A stretch of 64,000 bases of DNA. Origin: Lachnospiraceae bacterium 28-4 (lineage in GTDB: Bacteria > Bacillota > Clostridia > Lachnospirales > Lachnospiraceae). This document shows positions 20,145 through 29,483 of the stretch, piece by piece; position 1 is the first letter of the stretch; each line of letters starts with the position of its first letter. The position numbers and the translations under genes were made by a program. The notes beneath the pieces were generated by a model. It worked only from the letters and a program-made list of their open reading frames with translations, did no database searches and had not been told where the DNA came from. The DNA is taken from assembly GCA_000403275.2 (NCBI GenBank), contig KE159600.1:1-64000 (forward strand). Direction: 5' to 3'.

Positions 20145-22532
20145 CTATTTCAGCACCCTGATCCACTTCGCCAATGGATCAAGTTCAATCACGTGCGCTT
20201 TCTTATATTCCTCAAAATCTTTTGATCCCACTCCTACCGCCGCCGGAATTCCCAATTCACCTGCCCGTATAGCCATATGGGAATTCGCACCGCCATACAT
20301 GGTAATAAACCCCTTGATTCTATGGGAAAAAATCCAGTCATATCCCGGATCGGCGCTTGGAATCAGCAGGATCTTTCCCTCCATTCCTTCTGCCTCCGCT
20401 ACGCCATCCAACAGATATACTTCCCCTTCCACCTTATCAGACGTAATAAAATTCGGTTCTGAATCCGGATAGAAAAACTGCATGACCTCTTCGGATTCTA
20501 TGATGAGCGGCGGAAGAGTAATCGTCCGGGTTATCCCATAGGCTCTTTTCCCCTGTTCTATAGAATGGAGCATCGTAAACCGTATGTCCTGAGTGGAGGC
20601 ATACAATTTACGAATAGCCTGAATATCCATATATGCGCAGTCCTCTTTGCTAATTCCTGCTGCCTCTCCAATGCCGCCGATCATCTGGATCGCTTTACTC
20701 AAATTTTTGGTAAATGCAAACTTCCCGTATTCCCGTCCCTCGATAGCTGTTTTAATAAAATCCATCAACTCCAACACATCATTTGTCAGCCCGTTCTCCT
20801 CCTGTAGCTGTTTCAGCCTCCTAAGCTGATCTAATGAAAGACGGAAAATCCCTTTATCCGGCATTTTTTCCTCTTCTCTTTCTACTTCCACTCCCCAATC
20901 AAAATAAAGTTCCGGCGCTTCATCATACCTTAAGGAATTAATGTCATAAGTCCCCGGCCGCAGATGCCCATATTTCTCCAAAAAAGCTTTGGGAGACAAT
21001 TCCTTAAAATCGTGGTTCATCCTCGAACTTACCGTGTTTACGCCTCCCATAAACAACTCATAATCTTCCTTCGTAAGTATATCGCAGCTAACCATAGACT
21101 GCAGGATCTGCACCGCAATAAACCCCGCCCTCGCCAGCCCGGCAAAAGGCAGCGTGCCATAGCGCTTGCAGTCTTCCAGCAGCCAGTATACCTTTTCGAT
21201 ATCTCCCATATCGCTGCCCATGATCTCATCGTACCGTTTCTCTAAGGTTTTGATCTTCTCATAGTCTTTTCTCCACAGGCCTTCCTTATGGTCAGTGATA
21301 TGATTAGTCACGTCCCTTAATGCACAAATAATTTTCTCTATTTCCTCTTCCGAAAAGCCGTATTCTTTTAAGACCTGTATCCGCTCCGGAAGATCAAAAC
21401 TATAACAGGAAAATACAATCTCAAATTCCGCCTTATCATGCTTCTCAGGATTTTCCGCCAGCCGATCCAGATAATAATTCACCAGCTTTTCGCTGATTTC
21501 TTCGTCAAGCCCCGCCGGCACAAAAGAATTGAAGCTGACACGGATATCAATATAAGGCAGCCCTCCAAAGTCCACCATCAAAGGAAAACTCCTCAAATTT
21601 CGGTAGCCGTAATTATCCCGTTGGTATGCCCAAACGCTATCCGTAATCACCTCTTGGTAAAGAGACATAGCCAATGGCTTTGGGCGGATTCCTATCATTT
21701 CGGCCGGATTCCAGTCTGTCATCACTCCATATATAGCTTTTCTGCCGCACAAAAACGGTTTTGGTGTCTGATCGCTCCTGATTTTCTGCTCTATCCTTTG
21801 CAGTTCCTGAAGCTGCTTTTCTCTATCCGCAGGTTTTACATTCAGGCATAACGCCCTCACTTGCAGGATATACAGTTCCCCGTCTTCAGTTATAGCAAAT
21901 TCCACATCCAAATTTTCCTGGCCGAAGAAATCCTCCAGTTCCTTTAGCGCCGCTGTTACTAGTCTCATTTCCTTGGGACACTTCTTATTATTTCTGTTTT
22001 CTAAACTGCTTTCTGCCGTTGCCTTTTTAAATTGATAATATAAGAAATCGTTTCTCCCGCTGCCAGAAGTAATTGCCGATGTAGAACCCGTCTTATCATA
22101 ATTTATCACATAATAATTGCCTCCGGTATTCGGGTTCAAGGTAAATGCCACGCCGCATATTGCCACATTTTCCAGCATCGGCTGAACCAAAACCTGGTTC
22201 CCCGGATCGGAATCGTCGTAAGACGCAATGACCCGCTCTACTGCAGCCTGAAATTCCTCTATGCCCGATACATTCGCTATGGATTCGTATTTTCCTGCCT
22301 GGGACTGGGTTTGTGTATCTTCGTTCAGGGCGCTGCTTCGGACGATTACGCTAGTATTCCATTCGAGATTCTGGAATGTTGATATAATGTCTGCACGACG
22401 GTGTTGCCAGTCTCCTGCGGTGAAAGTAAACTGGGGAAGGACTTTTGCCTTTTTTATATGAGGATATAATATTTTCAAAGTTTCCGCTTTTGTGCCTAGC
22501 CTTTTATCTGAAAAATCCGTTGGCTGATTCAT
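20145..22532 (-). CDS. L-glutamine kinase (Cj1418-like, PEP-synthase-related)
   Basis: 795 residues; GGGAG precedes the ATG. The N-terminal ~240 residues are the PPDK/PEP-synthase ATP-binding domain (VRSSALNEDTQTQSQAGKYE near 63; DVEFAITEDGELYILQVRA near 210). The centre is unlike PEP synthase. The C-terminus is the swivelling phosphohistidine domain, GGANSHMAIRAGELGIPA with H752, and the protein ends there: the PEP-binding TIM barrel of true PEP synthases is missing. This layout is that of rifampin phosphotransferase and of C. jejuni Cj1418, which makes L-glutamine phosphate, AMP and phosphate from ATP and glutamine. First gene of the operon, with its own promoter. Confidence 0.88.
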   Translation of the reverse strand: MNQPTDFSDKRLGTKAETLKILYPHIKKAKVLPQFTFTAGDWQHRRADIISTFQNLEWNTSVIVRSSALNEDTQTQSQAGKYESIANVSGIEEFQAAVERVIASYDDSDPGNQVLVQPMLENVAICGVAFTLNPNTGGNYYVINYDKTGSTSAITSGSGRNDFLYYQFKKATAESSLENRNNKKCPKEMRLVTAALKELEDFFGQENLDVEFAITEDGELYILQVRALCLNVKPADREKQLQELQRIEQKIRSDQTPKPFLCGRKAIYGVMTDWNPAEMIGIRPKPLAMSLYQEVITDSVWAYQRDNYGYRNLRSFPLMVDFGGLPYIDIRVSFNSFVPAGLDEEISEKLVNYYLDRLAENPEKHDKAEFEIVFSCYSFDLPERIQVLKEYGFSEEEIEKIICALRDVTNHITDHKEGLWRKDYEKIKTLEKRYDEIMGSDMGDIEKVYWLLEDCKRYGTLPFAGLARAGFIAVQILQSMVSCDILTKEDYELFMGGVNTVSSRMNHDFKELSPKAFLEKYGHLRPGTYDINSLRYDEAPELYFDWGVEVEREEEKMPDKGIFRLSLDQLRRLKQLQEENGLTNDVLELMDFIKTAIEGREYGKFAFTKNLSKAIQMIGGIGEAAGISKEDCAYMDIQAIRKLYASTQDIRFTMLHSIEQGKRAYGITRTITLPPLIIESEEVMQFFYPDSEPNFITSDKVEGEVYLLDGVAEAEGMEGKILLIPSADPGYDWIFSHRIKGFITMYGGANSHMAIRAGELGIPAAVGVGSKDFEEYKKAHVIELDPLAKWIRVLK

Positions 22533-22583
22533 GGCTATCTCCCATAACTATATTCTATCGTTCCTATTGCTGTTTCTCTTACC

Positions 22584-22612
22584 ATAATCACCAATATGAA
22601 CAACATTGTCAA
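22584..22612 (-). promoter_or_regulatory. promoter of the MeOPN operon
   Basis: A perfect -35 TTGACA (22612-22607) and -10 GATTAT (22589-22584) with 17 bases between, on the minus strand, 52 bases upstream of the glutamine-kinase start codon. It lets the six phosphoramidate genes be transcribed apart from the long glycan operon. Confidence 0.7.
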
Positions 22613-22628
22613 GGGAAACTTTTATCTG

Positions 22629-25124
22629 TTATGAATCAAACAGCTCATCTGTATTCATTACCTCATAAAAACGCATCTGCCAAAGCTTTTTTCTTACCCT
22701 TTCTTGCACAAAATACATGCTTGTCTCATCTTTTCCCGCCGCAGCCTCTGCTATCCTTTCCCAGAAAAACTCCTTCAAAAACATCTCTTGCAACTCCCTC
22801 CTGCTGAAGTCCATAGGATTCACAAACGGATAGCCATATTTCTTTTGAAAAGCACTGCTCAACAGGCATATCCGCATCCTGTCAAGGCTTGTAAAATATT
22901 CTTCATACAAATTATATACCGGCTTTAAGTCAAATCCAGTAATTCCTCTATAAAATGCAGTATCCCCATGAATGGTTGACTGCATTAAATTTTCGTCAAA
23001 AGCAATATGCAGCCGTTCGCAAAGATTCGCCAGCATCTCACGAGGCTTTTTCTTCAAATCTTCAAATTTTATTACGATTTCCTCCCATCCCTGACAGGAT
23101 TCCTTCTCTCCCCTTTCTGCTGTTCCAAGCCGCAGCATGAAATCCCATATCGATTTTCTCCCTATTATATTTTTGATGCAGGAGCCTGCCCGAATATAGC
23201 TGTTACGTACTGTTCCTATCACAAAACCTCGTAAGCCGCTGCTTCCTAACCAGCACGACCACTTTTTCACTATACCCCGCTGCCACGCATGCGGTTCCCA
23301 ATAAATAACAGTATTTCCCAGATTCGTTATTTCCCTTCCATACATCGCTTCATAGGCAATATGGAACATTACAAACAATTCCTGGGATGTAAAGCAGTCT
23401 CCATATTTCAATAACTCATCCATCTTTTTGGTAAACTTCTCTTTATCCGGGAAGTCTTTCTCCCCCTCCCCCTCCTTTGCCTCCCTCTGGTATAAGCGCC
23501 AAAAACAAGGCATAATCTCTGACGGTTCCTTCCCTGCCAAACGTATACAAATGAAGTACAAATTATCATTCAGATAATTATACTCCTCCATCATCATAAT
23601 TTGGGGATGACCGGCAAGACTCCATCGAATCAGGTAATTTCCGCTATACCATGGTATCGTTCCAATTACTATTCCTAAAGGGCATAATTCCTTCTTTATG
23701 TTTGTTTCCTCTTTTATTGGAAGGCCGGCCAGTTTAAATTTATCAGAAAAATAGTCCGTATAATCATATATTCCATATTGCTTCAATTTCTTAATATACT
23801 TTCCATACTTTTCCGCAACTCCCGCTGCCACCCTGTCGTCTCCATCGTACTGCACCGCCACCAACGCAATAACATCATACTCCCCTGCTTCTTCTTTTAC
23901 TACAGTTGGCATCTGCCGCTTTATTGCTCCCGGTTCATTTTCTTCCAGAATATCCCAATATCCTGCCTTGCCCGTCCCAGCTTCATATTGTTCCCGCCAC
24001 TTCCAAACCCTGCTGCATAAATCAACATCTCCTATAAACAATATATTTTTTCCTTGCAATGCATGTCGAATATTATCCCCTGTCATTCCCATATAGTCAC
24101 GCAGTAAAAAATATCTGTCATTCCTTCGGTATCCTTCATAGTCATAATGGTCAACCCCGCCAAATCCCCATGCGCTGTATTGGAAATGGCATTCTATGAA
24201 AACTGCATCGCCAAATCTGTCTGCAATCTCCATTTTCCCTAAAACCAGCTTGCCGAATAATCGTCTCTCTTCCCCCCCACTCTCCTCTTCCAAAAAAGCA
24301 CATATATCAATCCTGTTTTTTAACAATAAGTTATATGTATCCTGTGATTCCGCATCTGTTCCGATAATAATAATTTCTTTTTTATTCTTTAACTTTTGGA
24401 ACAGCGCGTCCGCTTCCCCCTCCGCATCCGTTATTTTTCCGGCTTTGATATTGGCTTCATAAATCTCGTCCACACATTCAAATTCCGGCGAAACGCTTCT
24501 CAGCCTTTCATGCTGCAGATCGCTGCTCCTCTGCCAGACTCCCTCCGCCCATATTTCATAATTTTTGTGAGCCGGCATCTCATTCTTTTCCCAAAAGCCG
24601 AATTCATTCCATAGCTCTCCTTCTACATTGACAGCCACTCCTAACCCAGCCAAATATTTTGCCATATAATAAGCAAGCTCGTGAAACCCGTGGATCGTAA
24701 CCCCTTCATACTCCGGATTTAAATCGCGGAAAGTCAATGCTTCTTTACATTCTTCCAATTCTCTCAGCATTCTCAATTCACGGTTCGCCTCTTCATCCTG
24801 CCAGGCAAAGTAAATCAGCTGGCCGTCCTTATTCAATACTGGAATCTGAACCGCCTCGCCAAAAGCCATCCTATGTCTAGCAAAACTTTTCCTTCCGTTT
24901 TCCCACACTTTCTCATCCAGAATCATATACTCTTTCTGTATGCTTTCATATATGTCATCATTACACAGCAAAGAATTCCATGTAATATATCCTATATAAT
25001 TTCCCTCTTTCAGGACGCATACGATTTCTGACTGGTTCCCTTTTAGGAAAAAAGACCGCAGTTCACCCCTGTTTAAATTGTCGTATTCCGTGCAAAATAC
25101 TTCCTTATCGTAAAAACGGATCAT
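22629..25124 (-). CDS. large protein with C-terminal sulfotransferase-like domain (candidate phosphoramidoyl transferase)
   Basis: 831 residues from the ATG at 25124, preceded by an ideal GGAGGA; a frame 16 codons longer has no site. The C-terminal ~350 residues resemble sulfotransferases: P-loop-like GIVIGTIPWYSGNYLIRW near 484, HPQIMMMEE, the 3'-phosphate-region GTVRNSYIRAGS near 640 and FEDLKKKPREMLANLCERLH near 690. The middle contains Rossmann-like strands (IIIIGTDAESQDTYNLLLKN). Such enzymes use PAPS. Lying just upstream of genes that make a PAPS-like 3'-phospho-CDP-amidate, it may transfer phosphoramidate instead of sulfate. That is inference; a true sulfotransferase cannot be excluded. 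Confidence 0.65.
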   Translation of the reverse strand: MIRFYDKEVFCTEYDNLNRGELRSFFLKGNQSEIVCVLKEGNYIGYITWNSLLCNDDIYESIQKEYMILDEKVWENGRKSFARHRMAFGEAVQIPVLNKDGQLIYFAWQDEEANRELRMLRELEECKEALTFRDLNPEYEGVTIHGFHELAYYMAKYLAGLGVAVNVEGELWNEFGFWEKNEMPAHKNYEIWAEGVWQRSSDLQHERLRSVSPEFECVDEIYEANIKAGKITDAEGEADALFQKLKNKKEIIIIGTDAESQDTYNLLLKNRIDICAFLEEESGGEERRLFGKLVLGKMEIADRFGDAVFIECHFQYSAWGFGGVDHYDYEGYRRNDRYFLLRDYMGMTGDNIRHALQGKNILFIGDVDLCSRVWKWREQYEAGTGKAGYWDILEENEPGAIKRQMPTVVKEEAGEYDVIALVAVQYDGDDRVAAGVAEKYGKYIKKLKQYGIYDYTDYFSDKFKLAGLPIKEETNIKKELCPLGIVIGTIPWYSGNYLIRWSLAGHPQIMMMEEYNYLNDNLYFICIRLAGKEPSEIMPCFWRLYQREAKEGEGEKDFPDKEKFTKKMDELLKYGDCFTSQELFVMFHIAYEAMYGREITNLGNTVIYWEPHAWQRGIVKKWSCWLGSSGLRGFVIGTVRNSYIRAGSCIKNIIGRKSIWDFMLRLGTAERGEKESCQGWEEIVIKFEDLKKKPREMLANLCERLHIAFDENLMQSTIHGDTAFYRGITGFDLKPVYNLYEEYFTSLDRMRICLLSSAFQKKYGYPFVNPMDFSRRELQEMFLKEFFWERIAEAAAGKDETSMYFVQERVRKKLWQMRFYEVMNTDELFDS

Positions 25125-25158
25125 GGCTTCCTCCAATATTATCTCTTTATAAGGCAGC

Positions 25159-25709
25159 CTAAAACGGTTCATCCTTATTCATTATCTCCTTAAACCGCAT
25201 CTGCCAAAGTTTTCCCCTGAACACTCCCTGTATAAAATGAAAGCTTGTAAAATATTCTTCATACAGATTATATACCGGCTTTAAATCAAACCCTGTAATT
25301 CCTCTATAAAATACGGTATTCCCATGGATGGTTGACTGCATTAAGCTTTCGTCAAAAGAAATATGCAGCCGTTCGCAAAGATTTGTCAACATTTCGCGCG
25401 GCATTTTCTTCAAATCCTCAAATTTTATCACAATTTCCTCCCATCCCCGACAAGATGAACCTTTCTCCTTTTCATTCTCTCCAAGGCCGAAAATAAACTC
25501 CCATACTGCTTTTTTCTTATTCTTTATATAGGAGTCTGCCCGAACATAACTGTTACGCACCGTACTTAGTATAAGCCCTTTGAAACCACTGCTTCCTAAC
25601 CAGCATGACCACCTTTTTACTATGCCCCGCTGCCACGCATGCGGTTCCCAATAGATGACGGTATTTCCCAGATTGGCTATCTCTCTTCCATATCGTAAAA
25701 GCGGATCAT
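25159..25709 (-). pseudogene. decayed tandem copy of the sulfotransferase-like gene
   Basis: The stretch repeats both ends of the downstream gene: the start region (ATGATCCGCTTTTACGAT at 25709, with the same GGAGGA site) is joined to the part beginning YGREIANLGNTVIYWEPH. About 1.77 kb between them is gone, including the P-loop. A second deletion of about 170 bases lies between two ACAAGC copies near the 3' end. The original ATG now reads MIRFYDMEER and stops; an open frame starting at 25779 reads the remnant but joins unrelated residues at its start. Its ATG overlaps the stop of the preceding gene (ATGA), showing that the copy once was translationally coupled. Confidence 0.8.
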
Positions 25710-26890
25710 TGATTTCCTCCGCAATGCCATCTTTTAATTTTCTCAAATATCTCTTTGCCAATATTGGTTTTTTCAACAATATATTCCCTTTGTGGCACTT
25801 CCGTCAAAAAATTTCCAATATCCACGTATGTTTCTAAAAAAAAGCGCTCCCCTTCCTCGAAAAATTTCTTAAATGTTCTTTCCCTCAATGGGGTCTGAAT
25901 TTTTATCCGATCCTTTTTTAATGGCATATGGGGCTTCACCCATAACAACATCCCTGTCCCTTTGCTAATTTTCAACAGATAATTCTCATGCCGCATAGCC
26001 ATATAGTAATAATTATCATCTTCACACATCCCTTGGTATTTAGTCCATTCTTTCATATACTCTATATCATAATAAAAAAAATCCTCGGGATAGTCGCGAT
26101 AAACTTCTATTGTACCGTCCCGCAGATCTAAAATCTTAATGTGATCTGCTAACGCTGGCAATATAATTAACTTATCCGCAGCATATATTATCTTTGCATA
26201 CAAAGATTTATCTAAACGGTTTTCTGCCTCTATCCTCCTTACCTCATCCAGCTTTAATTCATACATATCCCATTTATAAATAATGCCGGATCTGTTCAGA
26301 ATATAGATGCTTTCCTCTGCAGAAACTGCCATTACACAATTATCAATTTTTCTGTCTAATTCATATATCTGCATTTTCCGTTTAGATAAATCATAACACC
26401 CTATTGCAGCTACACCACATGGTATAAGCCATACCTTACAACCAACTCTGCAACTGCATTGCAATTCTGATATCCCATCAAAAAAATCGAATATTTCTGA
26501 TATTTTATTATCAAAAATATTCATGATACAAATTTTATTTCCATACCGGGGAAAAATATAGAAGCTAGAACCATACTGCTCAAATGCAACAAAATTTCCC
26601 CATTTGCGCCATGCACATTGTAATGGTATATGCTGGCATTGTAATTTCTCCAAATCAAATCTAATTATATTTTCTCCTGATGTTTCCAGAGCATACGCAC
26701 ACCCCTCCAACGTACGGATATCGTCTATTATATCCCCCTTTTTCAATAGATAGTTTTCCATAATATTACAATAGGAAACATCTCCATTATCAGGGTTCAT
26801 TCGAGCCGGCAGCCCATGCTGGGTTTCCACAAAAAATAATTCCTGGTTAATTATAGTGCAATTTGAAAACGATAATACTTCTTCCTGCAT
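25706..26890 (-). CDS. unknown protein, probably a beta-propeller
   Basis: 394 residues with GAGGAG before the ATG. No family recognised with certainty. The sequence has repeated beta-rich units of about 45 residues, such as YILNRSGIIYKWDMYELKL and LIILPALADHIKILDLRDG, rich in aromatic residues and resembling propeller blades that often end in W or D-G turns. No signal peptide or membrane segment. It is cotranscribed with the WcbI-like gene upstream and the decayed transferase copy downstream, and may bind or recognise a glycan intermediate; that is only a guess. Confidence 0.6.
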   Translation of the reverse strand: MQEEVLSFSNCTIINQELFFVETQHGLPARMNPDNGDVSYCNIMENYLLKKGDIIDDIRTLEGCAYALETSGENIIRFDLEKLQCQHIPLQCAWRKWGNFVAFEQYGSSFYIFPRYGNKICIMNIFDNKISEIFDFFDGISELQCSCRVGCKVWLIPCGVAAIGCYDLSKRKMQIYELDRKIDNCVMAVSAEESIYILNRSGIIYKWDMYELKLDEVRRIEAENRLDKSLYAKIIYAADKLIILPALADHIKILDLRDGTIEVYRDYPEDFFYYDIEYMKEWTKYQGMCEDDNYYYMAMRHENYLLKISKGTGMLLWVKPHMPLKKDRIKIQTPLRERTFKKFFEEGERFFLETYVDIGNFLTEVPQREYIVEKTNIGKEIFEKIKRWHCGGNQ

Positions 26891-26921
26891 CTTTTCTCCT
26901 CAGAACTTAATTGCCTGTCAA

Positions 26922-28160
26922 TTACTGCATATACGCAAGACTTACTACCCGGTAAACATAAACAACTAAGATATTACCCCCCCCCCAAACCCACATCAAG
27001 TAATTTTCTATATACTCATCCAAACTTTCTGGCCGATTATTCAATGTCGCCGAACAATCTCTCCTTAAAATCTTCTGTTCAAACTGTAACCCTAACGCTT
27101 CTTTCACACAACCATAAACTGGCATTTCCATTGCGCCCATCGACCGCCTCATAGGCCTTTCTTCATCCTGCGGTATTCCCAGCAGTTTTAAAACCCTTCT
27201 TCCTTTTTCTTCAATTACAGTCTCCGTTGGGTGAAAAGGTTCATAAAATAGTTGTTTCTGTTGGTATGATTTTTCGATATAATCCGAAATAACAATGTCA
27301 CACTTTCTTTCACGTTCTTTTAATTTTTGCAGCTGGTCGGAAAAGTTCCATCTAATTTCTTCCCGGTTCCATACTGCACTGTTTAAAATATGTTCTTTAA
27401 TCTTGTCTATGGAATATCCTTTCCGATAACACTCATCAATGTATTTATCTCTTCTGCCAATACTTTCCACCGTAACTCTGACTCTCTGCTCCCTGATTGC
27501 ATCATATGCCGCTGAATCTATCGCATCCTCTCCTAAATGCTTACGCACTTGGTCGTCAGGTGGAACCTGGCATTGCGGAAAAAATAAATTACAGCCATAT
27601 AAGTTAGGAAGAATAACTTTTCTTGCGTTCTTCCCCAATTGTCTGCACAACGTATCAGCATCCGGCATATGAAAGCCATTCTCTTTTTGTATATCCTGTG
27701 AAATCAAAACATCACACGCTTCCAGCTCCACACTGGACGGATACTCATATTCCCCAATATAATGAAAACTGATATAATAATATTTTATAAAAAAATAATT
27801 TGACTGCAAATACTCACACAGGCCCTGCATATGACAATTTCCATATATGACTGCTATTTTTTTCCCAAATGCATCTGCATGAATAAAGTCTGAATACTCC
27901 TTTAATCCCTTATTCATCAAAATTGTTCTTATCTCCCGCCAAGCATTCACTGTTACTGCAACCACAATCAAATGATTCTTCAGTTCCTTCTCTTTTTCCT
28001 CTAATCCAAAAACCTGTCTGCCATGAAATCCAACGTTCCTTTTTCTACGATCAATGCAATATAGGACTTCATCACTATTTTTTAATCTGCTGAAAAACTT
28101 TTCTCCTTCCAGACCGGTTCCATATAATATAATTCCTCTCTTATGATTAAAATTCTTCAT
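26922..28160 (-). CDS. Rossmann-module / WcbI-type polysaccharide biosynthesis protein
   Basis: 412 residues. Residues 8-105 form the small Rossmann module shared across this locus (RGIILYGTGLEGEKFFSRL, then a hydrophobic strand HLIVVAVTV). From about 110 the WcbI-type domain begins with VIYGNCHMQGLCEYL, the GNC signature of this capsule-associated family, and a later FHPTETV. WcbI proteins are found in capsule loci and are suggested to bind CoA or to act as acyl transferase/hydrolase. A run of ten G near the 3' end sets the C-terminal 20 residues: one more or fewer G would end the protein earlier. Confidence 0.7.
   Translation of the reverse strand: MKNFNHKRGIILYGTGLEGEKFFSRLKNSDEVLYCIDRRKRNVGFHGRQVFGLEEKEKELKNHLIVVAVTVNAWREIRTILMNKGLKEYSDFIHADAFGKKIAVIYGNCHMQGLCEYLQSNYFFIKYYYISFHYIGEYEYPSSVELEACDVLISQDIQKENGFHMPDADTLCRQLGKNARKVILPNLYGCNLFFPQCQVPPDDQVRKHLGEDAIDSAAYDAIREQRVRVTVESIGRRDKYIDECYRKGYSIDKIKEHILNSAVWNREEIRWNFSDQLQKLKERERKCDIVISDYIEKSYQQKQLFYEPFHPTETVIEEKGRRVLKLLGIPQDEERPMRRSMGAMEMPVYGCVKEALGLQFEQKILRRDCSATLNNRPESLDEYIENYLMWVWGGGNILVVYVYRVVSLAYMQ
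26977..26986 (-). repeat. G10 homopolymer tract in the WcbI-like gene
   Basis: Ten C on the plus strand, ten G in the coding strand. At G10 the frame runs WGGGNILVVYVYRVV to a stop at 26922; G11 would give WGGG-stop and G9 WGGVIS-stop. Length change would thus alter only the tail and the distance to the next gene. Confidence 0.85.
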
Positions 28161-28184
28161 TTACCCTCACCTCTTTCAGATAAA

Positions 28185-29447
28185 TTATATCATTTCTGTT
28201 ATTCCATAAGGATATATATAATTAAACCGTCCATTATTTTCAAATTGTCCTCTGATTTCATTCCAGTTATAAACGTTCACTGCAATAATAATTCCTACGC
28301 TTTCCATAGGATACGGTATTTCATCTATCCCAATTACTGGTTTTCCTTCCTTTTTTTGCCCTGATGGTTTTGATACGATATAGGCCTCAAAATCCTTATC
28401 ATTATTGAGCAGCTGCTTGGCAACCCTTTGCCCATATTTTCCGGCTCCATATATGTATATATAAGTATACTGCTCTGCAAACGCTTTCATTGATTCCGGA
28501 TAATACGCTTCCTCTTTCATCTGTCTATACACATCTATTAACTTAGTAAAAAACTCCTTATATTGCTTATTCATTTTCTCATTACATTGCTGAATGAATT
28601 CCTGTAATTCAATAACACCTAAATTACGACATAAATGTAAACCTCCCAAAACAAACAAAAGCTCTTTGTAAATAATTGCATAATGATACTTTCTATTTGT
28701 ATATTCATCATATTGGCGCAGAAAATTTATGACTTTACCCCTCATCAAAAGCCCTTGCACAATATTTTCGCTGTGAACTCTACACCAGCTCTCTTCATGC
28801 ATACAACGATATACCGACATAATACGAGTAGAAAAATAGATCCTCCCCTCGGTAATTGCATATAATTCTTGGGAATAATCTCCTATACCACTTTGCATAA
28901 AAAAACCTTCAAAATTATACATATCTTTTCTGCACATCATCGATGCGGTCGGAAAATCACCATAATATTGAATAATGACTTCTTCCTCAGTTAAATATTT
29001 CTCCTCTAGATATGGGTGCATTGGATAAACCTTAAATTCCTTATAGTCAATGCATATTCCATCATGACAGGCAATCACACACTCTGGGTGGCTTTCCATA
29101 TAGTCTGCTTGTATTTGAAGTTTATTCGGATCAATCCAAAAATCATCCCCTTCGCATAAAGCTATATACTTTCCTCTGCAGAGCGGGTATACATAAGTTT
29201 TCGTAATTCCAACCCCTTTTGTCTTGCTAAACTGATTTTCGCTCTGATATATGCCCCGTATTTTATCAGGATATTTTTCCTCATACTGCCTAATAATATC
29301 AGCAGTTTGATCTGTAGATGCATCGTCATGAATAATGATTTCATAATCAAAACTGGTTTTCTGGGCTAAAAAACCTTCAATCGCATCTCTAATATATTTT
29401 TCATGATTGTATGTTATACATGCTATTGAAACCAATGGATTATTCAT
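28185..29447 (-). CDS. GT2 glycosyltransferase with C-terminal Rossmann module
   Basis: 420 residues. The GT-A domain has SIACITYNHEKYIRDAIEG at the start, HDDASTD near 41 and ALCEGDDFWIDPNKLQ near 96, which belongs to the GT2 subgroup of capsule synthesis. Residues about 325-420 are the small Rossmann module: YIYIYGAGKYGQRVAKQLL, then VGIIIAVNVYNWNEI. Cytoplasmic, no membrane span. It is followed by the WcbI-like gene. Donor and acceptor are unknown. Confidence 0.88.
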   Translation of the reverse strand: MNNPLVSIACITYNHEKYIRDAIEGFLAQKTSFDYEIIIHDDASTDQTADIIRQYEEKYPDKIRGIYQSENQFSKTKGVGITKTYVYPLCRGKYIALCEGDDFWIDPNKLQIQADYMESHPECVIACHDGICIDYKEFKVYPMHPYLEEKYLTEEEVIIQYYGDFPTASMMCRKDMYNFEGFFMQSGIGDYSQELYAITEGRIYFSTRIMSVYRCMHEESWCRVHSENIVQGLLMRGKVINFLRQYDEYTNRKYHYAIIYKELLFVLGGLHLCRNLGVIELQEFIQQCNEKMNKQYKEFFTKLIDVYRQMKEEAYYPESMKAFAEQYTYIYIYGAGKYGQRVAKQLLNNDKDFEAYIVSKPSGQKKEGKPVIGIDEIPYPMESVGIIIAVNVYNWNEIRGQFENNGRFNYIYPYGITEMI

Positions 29448-29483
29448 ATCATCATCTTCTCCTTGTAAATTATACTTCTCCGT

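Noticed and set aside
20145-22532. Ordinary PEP synthase or pyruvate phosphate dikinase
   Set aside because: The protein ends right after the phosphohistidine domain; the PEP-binding barrel is missing, and the context is that of Cj1418.
25159-25779. A functional 206-residue sulfotransferase
   Set aside because: It lacks the P-loop, shows two deletions relative to its neighbour, and its start codon region belongs to another frame.
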